This document shows positions 36,301-42,392 of a stretch of 62,000 nt of DNA, piece after piece; position 1 is the first letter of the stretch; each line of letters begins with the position of its first letter. Below the pieces are notes generated by a model. It was not told the DNA's origin. It saw nothing but the letters and a program-made list of their open reading frames with translations, and did not search any database. The DNA lies in the NCBI GenBank assembly GCA_015680685.1, contig MNCI01015499.1, forward strand, positions 2,340,473 through 2,402,472. Reading direction: 5' to 3'. The stretch is from Gnetum montanum (taxonomy: Eukaryota; Streptophyta; Gnetopsida; Gnetales; Gnetaceae). The position numbers were made by a program, and so were the translations under genes.

Positions 36301-39300
36301 ATGACAAATGCCTCTCTCTTAATAAGCCTTACACTCTTGCCTTTTTATAGGGTTTTTAAAATCTCTCATTTTTATCCCTATACTACAAAACTGTCCTATG
36401 CATTTTTGGCTATTAAAAATTCATTTTAACTTTATCATGACCTAACCATGACTCACAAGAAGCTCATGGTCTTACTAGAAAAGCTTTCCAAAGCGTGTAC
36501 TCTTGACCACAACTTGCAATGAGCACATGCTTGACAATCACAATCAAACCACTACTGATGGTTGATGAAGCAATGAGGATGTTGATTGAAGCATCATTAA
36601 AGAAGTGACTAATCCTCTAAAAGTTGGCACTAACTAATTGCCTTTGTTTTTATTGTTGTGTCGCTACAATGATGGCTTTGATTAATCTGGAAATCAAGCT
36701 TAAAATAAGGGAAACATTAATAAGACCTTAGAACATCATTCATTGTCAGACCATAACTTGTAGTTGAGCTTCAAGCCAATAGAAAAACTCAACTGTGACT
36801 TGGCCATGACTCAGGGCAAGCTCACAGTCAACCAAAAACCCCTCAAACTAACCTACTCATCATGTTGAAGAAGACATAACCTTAACACCTAGACAGATAT
36901 CCTAGGTCCAGTAATTTTAGATGCCCACACCATATATATTGTGAAATTTGAAACCATAACAAAAATTGAAACCCTAGGGATCATCAAACAAAGTCAACTT
37001 TAACTATTCCTTTTAACAAATCATGTATATTTCAATGTACAAGAATTGATAATTCAAAAAACTACTTTTATATCTCAACATAACCCTATGGAATTGAACC
37101 TATAACTTGTAGAATGAAGTCAAAAGTCTTAAACCAATAAGGTACAGTTAATTGACATTTGAACCTTTGATTTGATGCCTGTCGCAAGTGAGATTGTTAG
37201 CTCTAAAGTGAAGCTATGATTTGCAATAATAAGGGTTTGCATTAAATTCAGGCTGACTTTACGCTGCTCAAAAACAGTACAGGTTCAGTTTAGGTTCAAA
37301 GAGATGACCTAAATTGCTAATATCCTCATAGGTGTCAATTCTGAGGGTGTTCTACTATACAATATTATAGAAGAGACATAATTTAGTCAGCTATGATAAC
37401 TGATAACTAATAAAGTTTCAAAATATAGAATATATGAGACCTCTGACCATCAATCCTAGGTTGCATTTCTACATTCAATTTTTAAAGGAAGTGAGGATTG
37501 ATAATCACTCATTCCACATTGATGACAGATTGTGTTTAGAATGGTTTGTTTATTGTGAAATGCCACAATTGAAAACAGCATGGTTCTTATTTTCAGTGTT
37601 CTTTGGAGTCAGTTAAGAGTTTATTGATTCAAGCCAATAGTTGCCCTTTGCAAATAAGCCCTTCTTATATAATTTCAATAATGCACAATGCAATCATAAA
37701 TGACAGATGGACGACATCATAAAATTGCAGTTTTATCATATTTCATGACCAGTTAACATACAAGGAGCAAGGCAACAAGACTCAGATGATAGAAATTTCT
37801 TAAAATGAGACTTCACTGTTAAACATAAGGCATCAAAACAAATTGCATAATTGGATTGATGACTTGACCCCTTCTTCATAGAAGCTACCATCCAATAGGT
37901 AGGACTTCCTTGATTCACTCCAAACTAAACATTGCTTTCATCTTCTGATATTTTCACCTTGCAACGGTGAAGTTTCTCCCATGAAAAGTCCATGTAGCAT
38001 CTTTAAATGGAACTACAAAACCCAACCAAACTAAAATAAAGCCAACCCAGCAATTGTTAATTATCAAAAGAAAACATACATGGAGATGCCCTCAAAATCA
38101 CAATGCATGCCCTGTAAGTATTTTTTTTTTTTTTACACAGAAAATGACAAAATAACATTTGCAAGGTATGAAAAATAAGAAAGCAACATGAAGATCCACA
38201 ATTACACCATAGCATTGTCTCACATTTTCACATCTTTTATTTTATAAAAACATAAAATTACACAGATTTTAAGTGTAATTGTTATGTTCATAACTATATG
38301 CTAAGATATCATACATCACAACAATAGCACTGTGAACATATTTCCTTTAAATTCCAACAATGAATAAAATGTTATGAAGCATAATCCAACTTGAACGTCA
38401 TTATAATTGAAATAATTACAAAAGCATAAAATCAGACACTTCACAAACCATGGCGTATGCAAAGACTTAATTGTTATGGTTTCTCCCAACTTTATCTCAT
38501 CACCATGATCAACTGCAATTGTACAACCTTTAACATTATCTTTTGACCCACCATATACTTCAATTCCTGGAATCAATTTCTTCAGTTCCTCATTTCCTCC
38601 AGCATGATCCCTAGCAATTATCAAGCAATTAATAAACAACTTTCATTATTTTATGCAGTGAAGGTGCATTCAAACACTTTAACCTGCATTAAAAATTTTG
38701 ACCAGAGGCCTATATAAATCATGTGTATTTACTACAGCATAGATTACATGCATGCAAAATATTATGGAATAAAAGGAAAATGAACTAACGTTTTGAGGAA
38801 ACCCTGATTTCATGAACTTTCAGTTTCAAAAACTTTCATATCAATATATAAAATACATCAATAAGTGTAACTTACCAATGATGATGTGTAGTTAGAACAA
38901 ATTTAATACCAGCTCCATGAGAGTTAGCCTCCCGTACTATCTTTTCTGGCTCTACAGGATCCACAACTGCAGCTTGTTCTGTTACTTCATCAATTATCCT
39001 GTGTTATTTATAATAAATCATATTTTAGACATTGTGGATAAAAGTTTTGTAGGTTTCTAAGCCACAAAAATTTACTCTGAACCTGCAAAGCGGAACTGTG
39101 ACACATGTGGCTGCTAATACGAAAGTTCAACGTAATTTTTGAATGTTACTCAATTTGACACACATAGAAATGAATGTCTTAATGTATAATTTTCAATAAT
39201 ATGAAATTTCAAGAAACAAAAAATGGGTCAAGCATGTCTCAACAATCTTGAACACAATATGCTAGGACACTTATATCATCATCATCATCATCCTAGCCTT

Positions 39301-41145
39301 GTCTCAACAAAATGGGGTCGGCTATAGGACACTTACATGAAAGATCATAAACTCATTTTCATGCACATTAATTTTGAATACAAAAAGAAATGCTTAAGAT
39401 CTTAGAGATCAACAAAAAAACATGATCTAGGATCCATTACATAAGCATCCAATCTAAAGCTAATGACAGTAATACAATAAACAATCTTGTGATACCAGCT
39501 CATTCCTAACCTTGATTTACAACACCTTTGAACTTGTTGGTTTAAGAAACTCGATCATTCAATGGCATATTCTATTTCTATCCTTGGACTAGCAGACACC
39601 AAACTTTCTCTAGCTTGTTTTGAATCCCCTCAAAAATTTGATCATTTTTCTTCTCCAAAATTCAAAGATCACATATGCAATAAATGTACGCCAAATTTTC
39701 TTAGTGCATCATGCTTGAACATTTCATATCCAAGCTATTGCCAAATCTTGTAAAGCTTCTGGCACCATAAATTGCGCTCTATGGCTGCTCAAACTTTATT
39801 TCAAATATGAGCTGTTGCATCAGAATGTACAAAAATATGAGTTCAATCCTTGCAAGCAATTATGCGCACATATATATAGAGCCACACAATTAATTATTCT
39901 CCATCCTTATTATTCTCTCTCTCTCTCTCATCTCAAAAAAATACATGAATGCGCATCCATACAGGTACTTCATCAGATCCCTCTTATATTTTTCTACAGC
40001 GTTAATATGTGGTCCTACAACTTTTTCTGTTTGATCTAAGTGATTTTCTTCATCACTTTCATCCACGTCCTTATTCATAATCAACTGTGCAAAACTTCCA
40101 GAAGATGCCATACGTAATTAATTCTATTTTTAAAGTCTACCGTATTCCTACTGGTAGCAGATTTTCTCCCCACCCTAGAAAAGGATGGGATTTTCCCCAT
40201 CCAGGATCCTGCCAATGAAAATCAGTACAGCACTTATGATCTCTAAACTATCCTCATTAACATCCATAAGCATGACATCAAATATATTGAAAAAGATTAA
40301 AGAAATTTTTTAATTAATTGTACCGTTTTAGCCATGTCACACAGCTTAGAACATCTAATGTTTTTTTTTTTTAACGACGGTGCATCTAATGTACGAAAAT
40401 ACAGGGAAAAAAAGAACAACAAAGCAACCAAAATTTTAAAATTTACAGAAACCAGTTAAAGTATACTGACAAACAGAATTCCTCAAAGCTGGGACACATG
40501 GTGAGTCAAAAATTAACATGTACCACTATGGTCTCAAAATTTAACCAACCACGTAGTTGCCTCATTCTAAACAAATTTTTTATATCGTTCTGGTCGTAAC
40601 TGATTATTACACAGTTTCAGGCTTCGGCTAGTCATCGAAGTCGATTCTTTGTGTCTTTTTCATAATGCTATTTAAAAAATAATAACTAAAAAAACCATTT
40701 CAGAATATCGTTAAGCAGATAGTTGATAGTCTCGGTATTGATCGCAATCTAAATCGAATTTGGAGGCAACTTTATACCACAATAGCCTTCAGAACCTTTT
40801 CTTATGACTCCAATCCCTGAGAGATATTAGAAGGGACGCATTCAATAATTATATGAGCTGTAACCTATCATCCATTGTTATAGAGACGATATTCCTTGGA
40901 AAAATCCTAAAATTACTCTCTTAGACAGCCATCCTCATCAAGCAAACTACAGACAGTATCCTTTAATGTTGTTCCAGGTTGCCATGGGACGCTAACAGTA
41001 TAGCGTGACTATCATGGAAACTCTCCTTGTTTGCGAAGAAAATATACCAACAGACCTAAATTCCAAACAGGAAACAATGAATTTGAAAGAAAGCTCACAG
41101 ATAGGCATAATTGTCCTCCAGGCAAGGAATTGGAACAATCTTCAT
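3262..41145 (-). CDS. GLX2: Glyoxalase II (hydroxyacylglutathione hydrolase), cytosolic type; 7 exons over 37.9 kb
   Basis: The enzyme hydrolyses S-D-lactoylglutathione to D-lactate and glutathione, the second step of methylglyoxal detoxification. Exons join as 41145-41099, 38998-38876, 38610-38449, 15726-15648, 15526-15413, 3592-3416 and 3336-3262, all with GT/AG borders and compatible phases. They give 777 bp and 258 residues, the same length as Arabidopsis GLX2-2. The metallo-beta-lactamase motif THHHWDH is at residues 53-59 (H54, H56, D58, H59). The other ligands are H112 (CHTSGH), D135 (FTGDTL) and H174 (CGHEYT). Glutathione-site residues fit K144, Y176, R250 and K253 by family comparison. 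The protein starts MKIVPIPC with no transit peptide, so cytosolic location is inferred. Introns 3 (22.7 kb) and 5 (11.8 kb) are packed with retroelements. No frameshift or stop is seen, so the gene looks functional. Confidence 0.95.
3416..3592 (-). CDS. GLX2: glyoxalase II exon 6
   Basis: Phase 0, 59 codons (residues 176-234), from [10 protein letters not shown] to VDLQEIQ. The acceptor TAG ends at 3593 and the donor GTAATG starts at 3415. It contains the helical C-terminal domain signature [11 protein letters not shown]...NPFMRVD, typical of plant glyoxalase II. It is separated from exon 7 by only 79 bp. Confidence 0.95.
3593..4259. other. 3' part of intron 5, nothing recognised
   Basis: AT-rich intron sequence. 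A 108-codon minus-strand open frame (3924-4250) overlaps an 89-codon plus-strand one (3970-4239). Neither resembles a known family and neither is joined to the glyoxalase exons. Confidence 0.4.
4260..4720. repeat. Degenerate ATGCA/TGCACA-rich simple repeat region
   Basis: Variants of ATGCA, TGCAC, CACAA and AATGTG recur at irregular spacing of about 20-25 bp. Local clusters include TGCACAGATCTGCA-like words near 4575-4620. Several overlapping minus-strand open frames here are low-complexity Cys/His/Leu-rich by-products. It looks like a decayed minisatellite. Confidence 0.45.
4721..5858. other. Intron 5 sequence without recognised content
   Basis: No domain, LTR or TIR was recognised. The 117-codon minus-strand open frame at 5604-5957 has no family resemblance and runs opposite to the gag-like remnant that follows. 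Confidence 0.4.
5859..6372 (+). pseudogene. gag-like retrotransposon remnant with partial zinc knuckle
   Basis: Two broken plus-strand frames (5859-6092 and 6186-6374). The second reads KSHYAVECR followed by a Lys-rich stretch, which resembles the second half of a CCHC knuckle (GHYAVECR) in plant retrotransposon gag. The first cysteines are lost and stops separate the pieces. Copia versus Gypsy cannot be settled. Confidence 0.4.
6491..6647 (-). mobile_element. SINE-like insertion with 13-bp target duplication
   Basis: The sequence is flanked by direct repeats ATGAACAACTCAA at 6478-6490 and 6648-6660. On the minus strand a box B-like AGGTTCCAGCC follows a box A-like start, then about 80 bp that recur in opposite orientation at 7009-7100. 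TSD length and tRNA-like head fit a SINE. The insertion lies in or next to the Copia LTR remnant at 6661-6973. Confidence 0.6.
6661..6989 (-). repeat. Copia-type polypurine tract and LTR remnant
   Basis: On the minus strand, 6989-6974 reads CCATCTTGAGGGGGAA, a classic Copia polypurine tract. It is directly followed by TGTTGACAAC (6973-6964), a typical LTR start. The LTR runs leftwards past a TATA-like AT-rich stretch, with an AAAG microsatellite on the plus strand near 6676-6694. Its far end is disrupted near the SINE insertion and the partner LTR was not found. Confidence 0.5.
7009..7100 (+). repeat. SINE fragment, inverted relative to the copy at 6491-6647
   Basis: The segment GAGGTTAGTTTTTTGCTCAT... 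to ...GGTGATGATCC matches the 3' half of the SINE at 6491-6647 in opposite orientation, with many substitutions. It is 5'-truncated or too diverged to see the tRNA head. The pair can form a hairpin about 600 bp across. Confidence 0.5.
7101..7625. other. AT-rich intron sequence between the Copia/SINE cluster and LINE-A
   Basis: No coding or repeat signature was recognised. It ends at the left target duplication of LINE-A (7626-7637). Confidence 0.4.
7641..7663 (-). other. Poly(A) tail of LINE-A
   Basis: Twenty-three T on the plus strand mark the 3' end of the minus-strand LINE. They lie 3 bp from the left target duplication, as expected for target-primed reverse transcription. Confidence 0.9.
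8080..8904 (-). pseudogene. LINE-A 3' segment: coiled coil followed by J-domain-like sequence (decayed)
   Basis: A 123-codon frame (8904-8533) is rich in Glu, Ala, Lys and Val and reads as a coiled coil. The frame continues leftwards, with stops, into [10 protein letters not shown]...[16 protein letters not shown]. The His-Pro-Asp codons are at 8127-8119. The order (short strand, basic helix, HPD) resembles a DnaJ J-domain and matches the better-preserved copy in LINE-B at 27350-27740. It lies downstream of the zinc-finger region and upstream of the poly(A) tail, so it belongs to the LINE 3' end. Whether it was a separate ORF or the C-terminus of ORF2 cannot be told from these copies. Confidence 0.6.
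9030..11190 (-). pseudogene. LINE-A ORF2 C-terminal part (connecting region and zf-RVT), with a tandem duplication
   Basis: The minus-strand frame near 11100-10900 reads [20 protein letters not shown] then SAMAKFI and [19 protein letters not shown]. This is the usual region after reverse transcriptase in plant L1 elements. Leftwards, a zf-RVT-like segment follows. About 9262-10090 and 10091-10915 are tandem copies of the same LINE sequence. Many stops are present. Confidence 0.7.
9262..10915. repeat. Tandem duplication of about 825 bp within LINE-A
   Basis: Copy 1 is about 9262-10090 and copy 2 about 10091-10915. They align over nearly their whole length with a few percent substitutions and small indels. 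Examples are AATAGCCCC at 9315 and 10137, and CATGATTAGATCATGG at 10020 and 10848. The duplication is specific to this copy and is not part of a normal LINE layout. Confidence 0.8.
11191..11690 (-). mobile_element. Insertion of about 500 bp inside LINE-A, probably Copia LTR-derived
   Basis: AT-rich sequence interrupts the LINE between reverse transcriptase and the connecting region. It contains GAGATTTAGGTGGTTTGGG, close to a motif common in plant Copia LTR or leader sequence. On the minus strand it starts with a polypurine-like TTAGGGGGAGAAT near 11683-11671. Just upstream, about 48 bp of LINE sequence is repeated in tandem (about 11094-11190). Borders are approximate and no TSD was confirmed. 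Confidence 0.4.
11690..12705 (-). pseudogene. LINE-A reverse transcriptase (broken)
   Basis: A 174-codon open stretch (12705-12181) contains [24 protein letters not shown] and [20 protein letters not shown], all matching the fingers and palm of plant L1 reverse transcriptase. Further on, after a frame break, come GLRQGDPLS and the catalytic box, here YAND instead of YADD (11828-11817). The mutated catalytic aspartate and the stops show it is inactive. Confidence 0.85.
13513..13812 (-). pseudogene. LINE-A APE-type endonuclease fragment
   Basis: The open frame reads [20 protein letters not shown], the endonuclease/exonuclease/phosphatase N-terminal motif that is usually CDIVCLQETKL. Glutamine is replaced by histidine. 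It sits between ORF1 and the reverse transcriptase, as expected for ORF2 of an L1 element. Confidence 0.8.
14360..15233 (-). pseudogene. LINE-A ORF1 (Gly-rich N-terminus, DUF4283-like RNA-binding domain)
   Basis: The 5' frame (15233-15018) starts [20 protein letters not shown] and is glycine-rich. After stops, 14759-14508 reads [19 protein letters not shown] then [13 protein letters not shown], the DUF4283 signature of plant LINE ORF1 proteins. A Cys-rich remnant follows near 14566-14360. Stops show that it is dead. Confidence 0.75.
15413..15526 (-). CDS. GLX2: glyoxalase II exon 5
   Basis: Phase 0, 38 codons (residues 138-175), from [11 protein letters not shown] to RVFCGHE. The acceptor CTAG ends at 15527 and the donor GTATG starts at 15412. 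It carries K144 and the metal ligand H174. Only 121 bp separate it from exon 4. Confidence 0.95.
15648..15726 (-). CDS. GLX2: glyoxalase II exon 4
   Basis: Residues 111 (split codon) to 137, reading [13 protein letters not shown]...[11 protein letters not shown]. It carries metal ligands H112 and D135. The acceptor ACAG ends at 15727 and the donor GTAAG starts at 15647. This acceptor closes the 22.7 kb intron 3. Confidence 0.95.
16026..16132 (+). mobile_element. tRNA-derived SINE with A-rich tail
   Basis: Box A-like TTAGCCTAGTGGTAAGGAT and box B-like CAGCTTCAATTCTACTGGG are spaced as in tRNA-derived SINEs. They are followed by an A-rich tail (16108-16130). It differs from the SINE-like copies at 2110 and 37075. 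It lies inside intron 3, antisense to the gene. Confidence 0.7.
16133..18018. other. Intron 3 sequence, nothing recognised
   Basis: AT-rich up to about 17250, then more GC-rich. I saw no domain, TIR or LTR pair. It ends at the TGGTA target site of the element at 18024. Confidence 0.4.
18024..18591 (+). repeat. 5' LTR of the LARD-like element
   Basis: 568 bp, TG...CA. About 30-35 differences from the 3' LTR by eye, nearly all transitions. Confidence 0.93.
18594..18606 (+). other. Primer-binding site (tRNA-iMet type)
   Basis: TGGTATCGGAGCG follows the 5' LTR after 2 bp and matches the common plant PBS TGGTATCAGAGC with one change. Confidence 0.88.
20921..22140. repeat. 610-bp direct tandem duplication, nearly identical copies
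   Basis: Copy 1 is 20921-21530 and copy 2 is 21531-22140. I found one clear difference (A at 20995, G at 21605). Both lie in the internal part of the LARD-like element and contain no domain. Confidence 0.92.
24591..25168 (+). repeat. 3' LTR of the LARD-like element
   Basis: 578 bp, TG...CA. It carries about 12 extra bp near its end, where AACGTT is followed by a partial repeat, compared with the 5' LTR. It is immediately followed by TSD TGGTA. Confidence 0.93.
25174..27091. other. Intron 3 sequence with one unassigned 137-codon ORF
   Basis: A minus-strand open frame at 25675-26088 reads ...[20 protein letters not shown]... It is longer than its neighbours but matches no family I know. Its lack of context suggests old transposon coding. 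The rest shows nothing recognisable. Confidence 0.35.
27237..27333. other. Assembly gap (97 N)
   Basis: Unknown bases inside LINE-B. Single N at 27386 and 27739 mark further seams. The 52 bp at 27334-27385 and 27387-27438 are almost identical (one difference) on either side of the single N, which suggests an overlap that was not merged. Confidence 0.95.
27350..27740 (-). CDS. LINE-B coiled coil plus J-domain-like open frame (partial)
   Basis: An uninterrupted frame of over 100 codons (27738 to about 27387, then repeated past the N) begins with an Arg/Glu-rich coiled coil ([20 protein letters not shown]). It continues [34 protein letters not shown] and LLQGIQQA, then ALDILHELE. The YFVLGI strand, basic helix and HPD (codons at 27519-27511) followed by an acidic/basic helix match the J-domain plan, although the whole is divergent. 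J-domains stimulate Hsp70 ATPase through HPD. Such a role for this LINE product is inference. The frame is cut by the gap and by the 5' truncation, so this copy cannot make a full protein. Confidence 0.6.
27756..31563. other. Intron 3 sequence with degenerate dispersed repeats
   Basis: Between about 28100 and 30060, short words such as CCTATACCTAAGAAA, TCCTAAAATACCTACC and TCTATATCC recur irregularly. GATACATTAGGCTATAAA occurs at about 27950 and 28930. It reads like a decayed repeat array. A 9-bp stem inverted repeat lies at 30332-30340 / 30351-30359. No coding was recognised. Confidence 0.4.
31564..32542 (-). repeat. 3' LTR of the old Gypsy-like element
   Basis: Homologous to 35957-36932, with shared blocks such as CAATCTNTGATNACAATGAAGGCA and CACTCAAANCCTNACAAG. 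It is strongly diverged. The minus-strand end reads ...CATTACA. Confidence 0.65.
33150..33372 (-). pseudogene. Integrase zinc-binding remnant
   Basis: The minus-strand frame reads [20 protein letters not shown] followed by EHHA, then after frame breaks [11 protein letters not shown]. This matches the HHCC domain preceding Gypsy integrase (LYIP...LR...H...C..CQ..K). It is broken by indels. Confidence 0.6.
33945..34406 (-). pseudogene. gag remnant with degenerate zinc knuckle
   Basis: A 153-codon minus-strand frame has [17 protein letters not shown] followed by a Ser-rich linker and [15 protein letters not shown], which resembles a CCHC knuckle missing its last cysteine. Upstream on the minus strand (34730-34430), broken frames contain gag-like segments. 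Confidence 0.5.
35589..35840. mobile_element. hAT-like MITE, 252 bp, inserted in the old LTR element
   Basis: It is flanked by perfect 8-bp target duplications TTCAAGAC (35581-35588 and 35841-35848). Imperfect terminal inverted repeats are present: the right end reads inward CAGTGTTACGAGACTC and the left end CCCAATTATGAAACTC. 8-bp TSDs and CAGTGTTA-type ends fit the hAT superfamily. The interior is made of ACTCG/CGAGT words that can fold on themselves. There is no coding capacity. Confidence 0.75.
35957..36932 (-). repeat. 5' LTR of the old Gypsy-like element
   Basis: About 976 bp, diverged partner of 31564-32542, with the decayed primer site adjoining at 35935-35957. Confidence 0.6.
36938..38448. 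other. Start of intron 3, mostly featureless
   Basis: AT-rich. It contains a SINE-like sequence at 37075-37160 and a T run near 38121-38135. Nothing else was recognised. Confidence 0.4.
37075..37160 (-). repeat. tRNA-derived SINE-like sequence
   Basis: The minus strand reads CTTATTGGTTTAAGAC (box A-like) and, about 30 bp on, TTATAGGTTCAATTCCATAGG (box B-like). It resembles the copy at 2110. There is no clear tail or TSD. Confidence 0.5.
38449..38610 (-). CDS. GLX2: glyoxalase II exon 3
   Basis: Residues 57 (split W) to 110 plus two bases of C111, from [21 protein letters not shown] to ITIKSLHTP. The acceptor CTAG ends at 38611 and the donor GTTTGT starts at 38448. It carries metal ligands D58 and H59. 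Confidence 0.95.
38876..38998 (-). CDS. GLX2: glyoxalase II exon 2
   Basis: Residues 16 (split L) to 56 plus two bases of W57, from [20 protein letters not shown] to [10 protein letters not shown]. The acceptor ACAG ends at 38999 and the donor GTAAG starts at 38875. It carries metal ligands H54 and H56. Intron 2 (265 bp) splits the HHHWDH metal motif inside the Trp codon. Confidence 0.95.
39274..39324 (-). mobile_element. 51-bp RTE-type LINE 3' end with target duplication
   Basis: The minus strand reads TAGCCGACCCCATTTTGTTG...AAGGCTAGG then (ATG)n. The GCCGACCCC...AAGGCT motif followed by a trinucleotide tail is the common 3' end of plant RTE LINEs. Perfect 11-bp repeats TAGGACACTTA flank it (39263-39273 and 39325-39335). 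It is an extreme 5' truncation. Confidence 0.75.
40362..40382 (-). mobile_element. 21-bp micro-retroinsertion with target duplication
   Basis: A T run then AACGACGGTG is bounded by perfect 10-bp repeats CATCTAATGT (40352-40361 and 40383-40392). It fits a LINE insertion truncated almost to its poly(A) tail. The parent family cannot be named. Confidence 0.55.
41099..41145 (-). CDS. GLX2: glyoxalase II exon 1 (start codon)
   Basis: ATG at 41145-41143, reading [15 protein letters not shown] plus two bases of L16. The donor GTGAGC starts at 41098. The start aligns with the N-terminus of cytosolic plant glyoxalase II, so no upstream transit peptide is expected. Exon 2 completes the Leu codon in phase. 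Confidence 0.93.
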
Positions 41146-42392
41146 GGTACTGATTGATGTCGGTGCAGTTTCAGAGTGTCAGCAGCCGTGCTCAACGACT
41201 AAGAAAGAAACTCAAGACCTCTACAAATATGTTTACAATTGTTATTATAGTTGACATTACATTAATGTTGTCAGTTAACGTACTTGGCACAATTGTATTG
41301 TCTCCATTGTAATCATTCATATTTTATTAGTTTATTTTTCCTTAAACTTAGTTAGAGCAACCTTTTTGCGAAGCGAACGTGGATTGTTGACCCGTAAAAA
41401 TGATGTTAGTTGCCTCGCATGATAGCAACAACGGTTAACCATTGCACATTCGCTCTCTTTTATAATGGTTAACCTGTTATTGTTAAGTTTTGTCAGCACT
41501 AGTGCAACAACGGTTATCAAAAAATGATATTGACGGATACTTAAGCCACATGGAAAGATGTACAAGTTGAGCGGTAGCTTGTATTCATGTGATAATTATA
41601 TGGATTCGTAGCAAAAGATGTCTTGTTGGTGTATTGAAGATTGTTTCCTTCCAAAACAAGGATGTGAAGACTATGGAGATCTATCACTTATAAAAGTGTC
41701 ATCACAACCTTACCAACCTTGGATTAATGTGTGGCCTGTAATGTTATGCTTGTAGGTTCTTGAGGACATTGAGACATAGTCCACCTTCACTTTGCTCTTA
41801 AACATTTGGCTACTTTTGGGCTCTTGCGTGGTGCCAAGCAATGCTTTCCCAAAGTAGTACCATTACATGATCCATGGTCATAGTTCCAAACTGATACTAT
41901 TTTTCAAAATAACACACTTGAAAATTCTCTCCCTTTGAATTTTTTTATGAAGTTAAAGTGTTGACAATATTAAATAATATGAAGATGTCCAAAAAACTAC
42001 CTGTGACCATCCTAGATCAATTTCCTTCCCACTCCTTAGTTGTGAACAATGACCATCATAGCTCTCCATATGAGCTATGATTCTAGTTACACAATTTTTT
42101 GTTCATGTGACAGTAGTAAGAGGTAGGAACCACTTACTTAGTATTAAAGGTAACATTGTATCCAAAGATTTGCTAAAGGAAGTAATACCATTTATAATGT
42201 CTAATGGAAGATAGCTTAGATTTCATGCCTCTCAAGATGTGAACAATCGCCATCACAACTCTTCATATAAGCTATGATGGTAGTTACAACTCAATTTTTT
42301 GTTCATGTGACTGCAGCAAGAGGCAATAACTACCATTTATAATAGCTAATGAAAGATGCCTTAGATTTTACCCGTGAACATCAATTATATTC
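41146..42392. other. 5' flank and probable promoter of the glyoxalase II gene
   Basis: On the minus strand an AT-rich stretch (CTATAATAAC near 41248) lies about 100 bp before the ATG and could serve as TATA. This is weak. Upstream, at about 42045-42373, is an imperfect tandem duplication. No coding was recognised. The 77-codon frame at 41332-41565 has no support. Confidence 0.4.
42045..42373. repeat. Imperfect tandem duplication (about 190 bp and 135 bp copies)
   Basis: Shared blocks include GAACAAT(G/C)(A/G)CCATCA, AGCTATGAT, AATTTTTTGTTCATGTGAC and ATTTATAATGTCTAATG(G)AAGAT-like text. The second copy is shorter by an internal deletion. Confidence 0.6.

Larger units (their letters stand above)
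31564..36932 (-). mobile_element. Old degenerate LTR retrotransposon, Gypsy-like
   Basis: Two direct repeats of about 980 bp (31564-32542 and about 35957-36932) align over their length but are strongly diverged. Both start, on the minus strand, TGGTGTGG. Next to the right copy a decayed primer site (TTAGTATTAGGGC, from TTGGTATCAGAGC) reads on the minus strand. The 3.4 kb interior keeps a gag remnant (34406-33945) and an integrase zinc-binding remnant (about 33372-33150), with no room for a full pol. A hAT-like MITE is inserted at 35589-35840. No TSD remains. It is probably the oldest LTR element here. Confidence 0.7.

Noticed and set aside
31564-36932. Target-site duplication for the old LTR element
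   Set aside because: Bases flanking the inferred LTR ends (AGGGT and TATAT) do not match. The ends are too decayed to place exactly.
38316-38639. A 107-codon ORF as a stand-alone protein
   Set aside because: Only 38449-38610 is coding (glyoxalase II exon 3). The rest runs through splice sites into introns.
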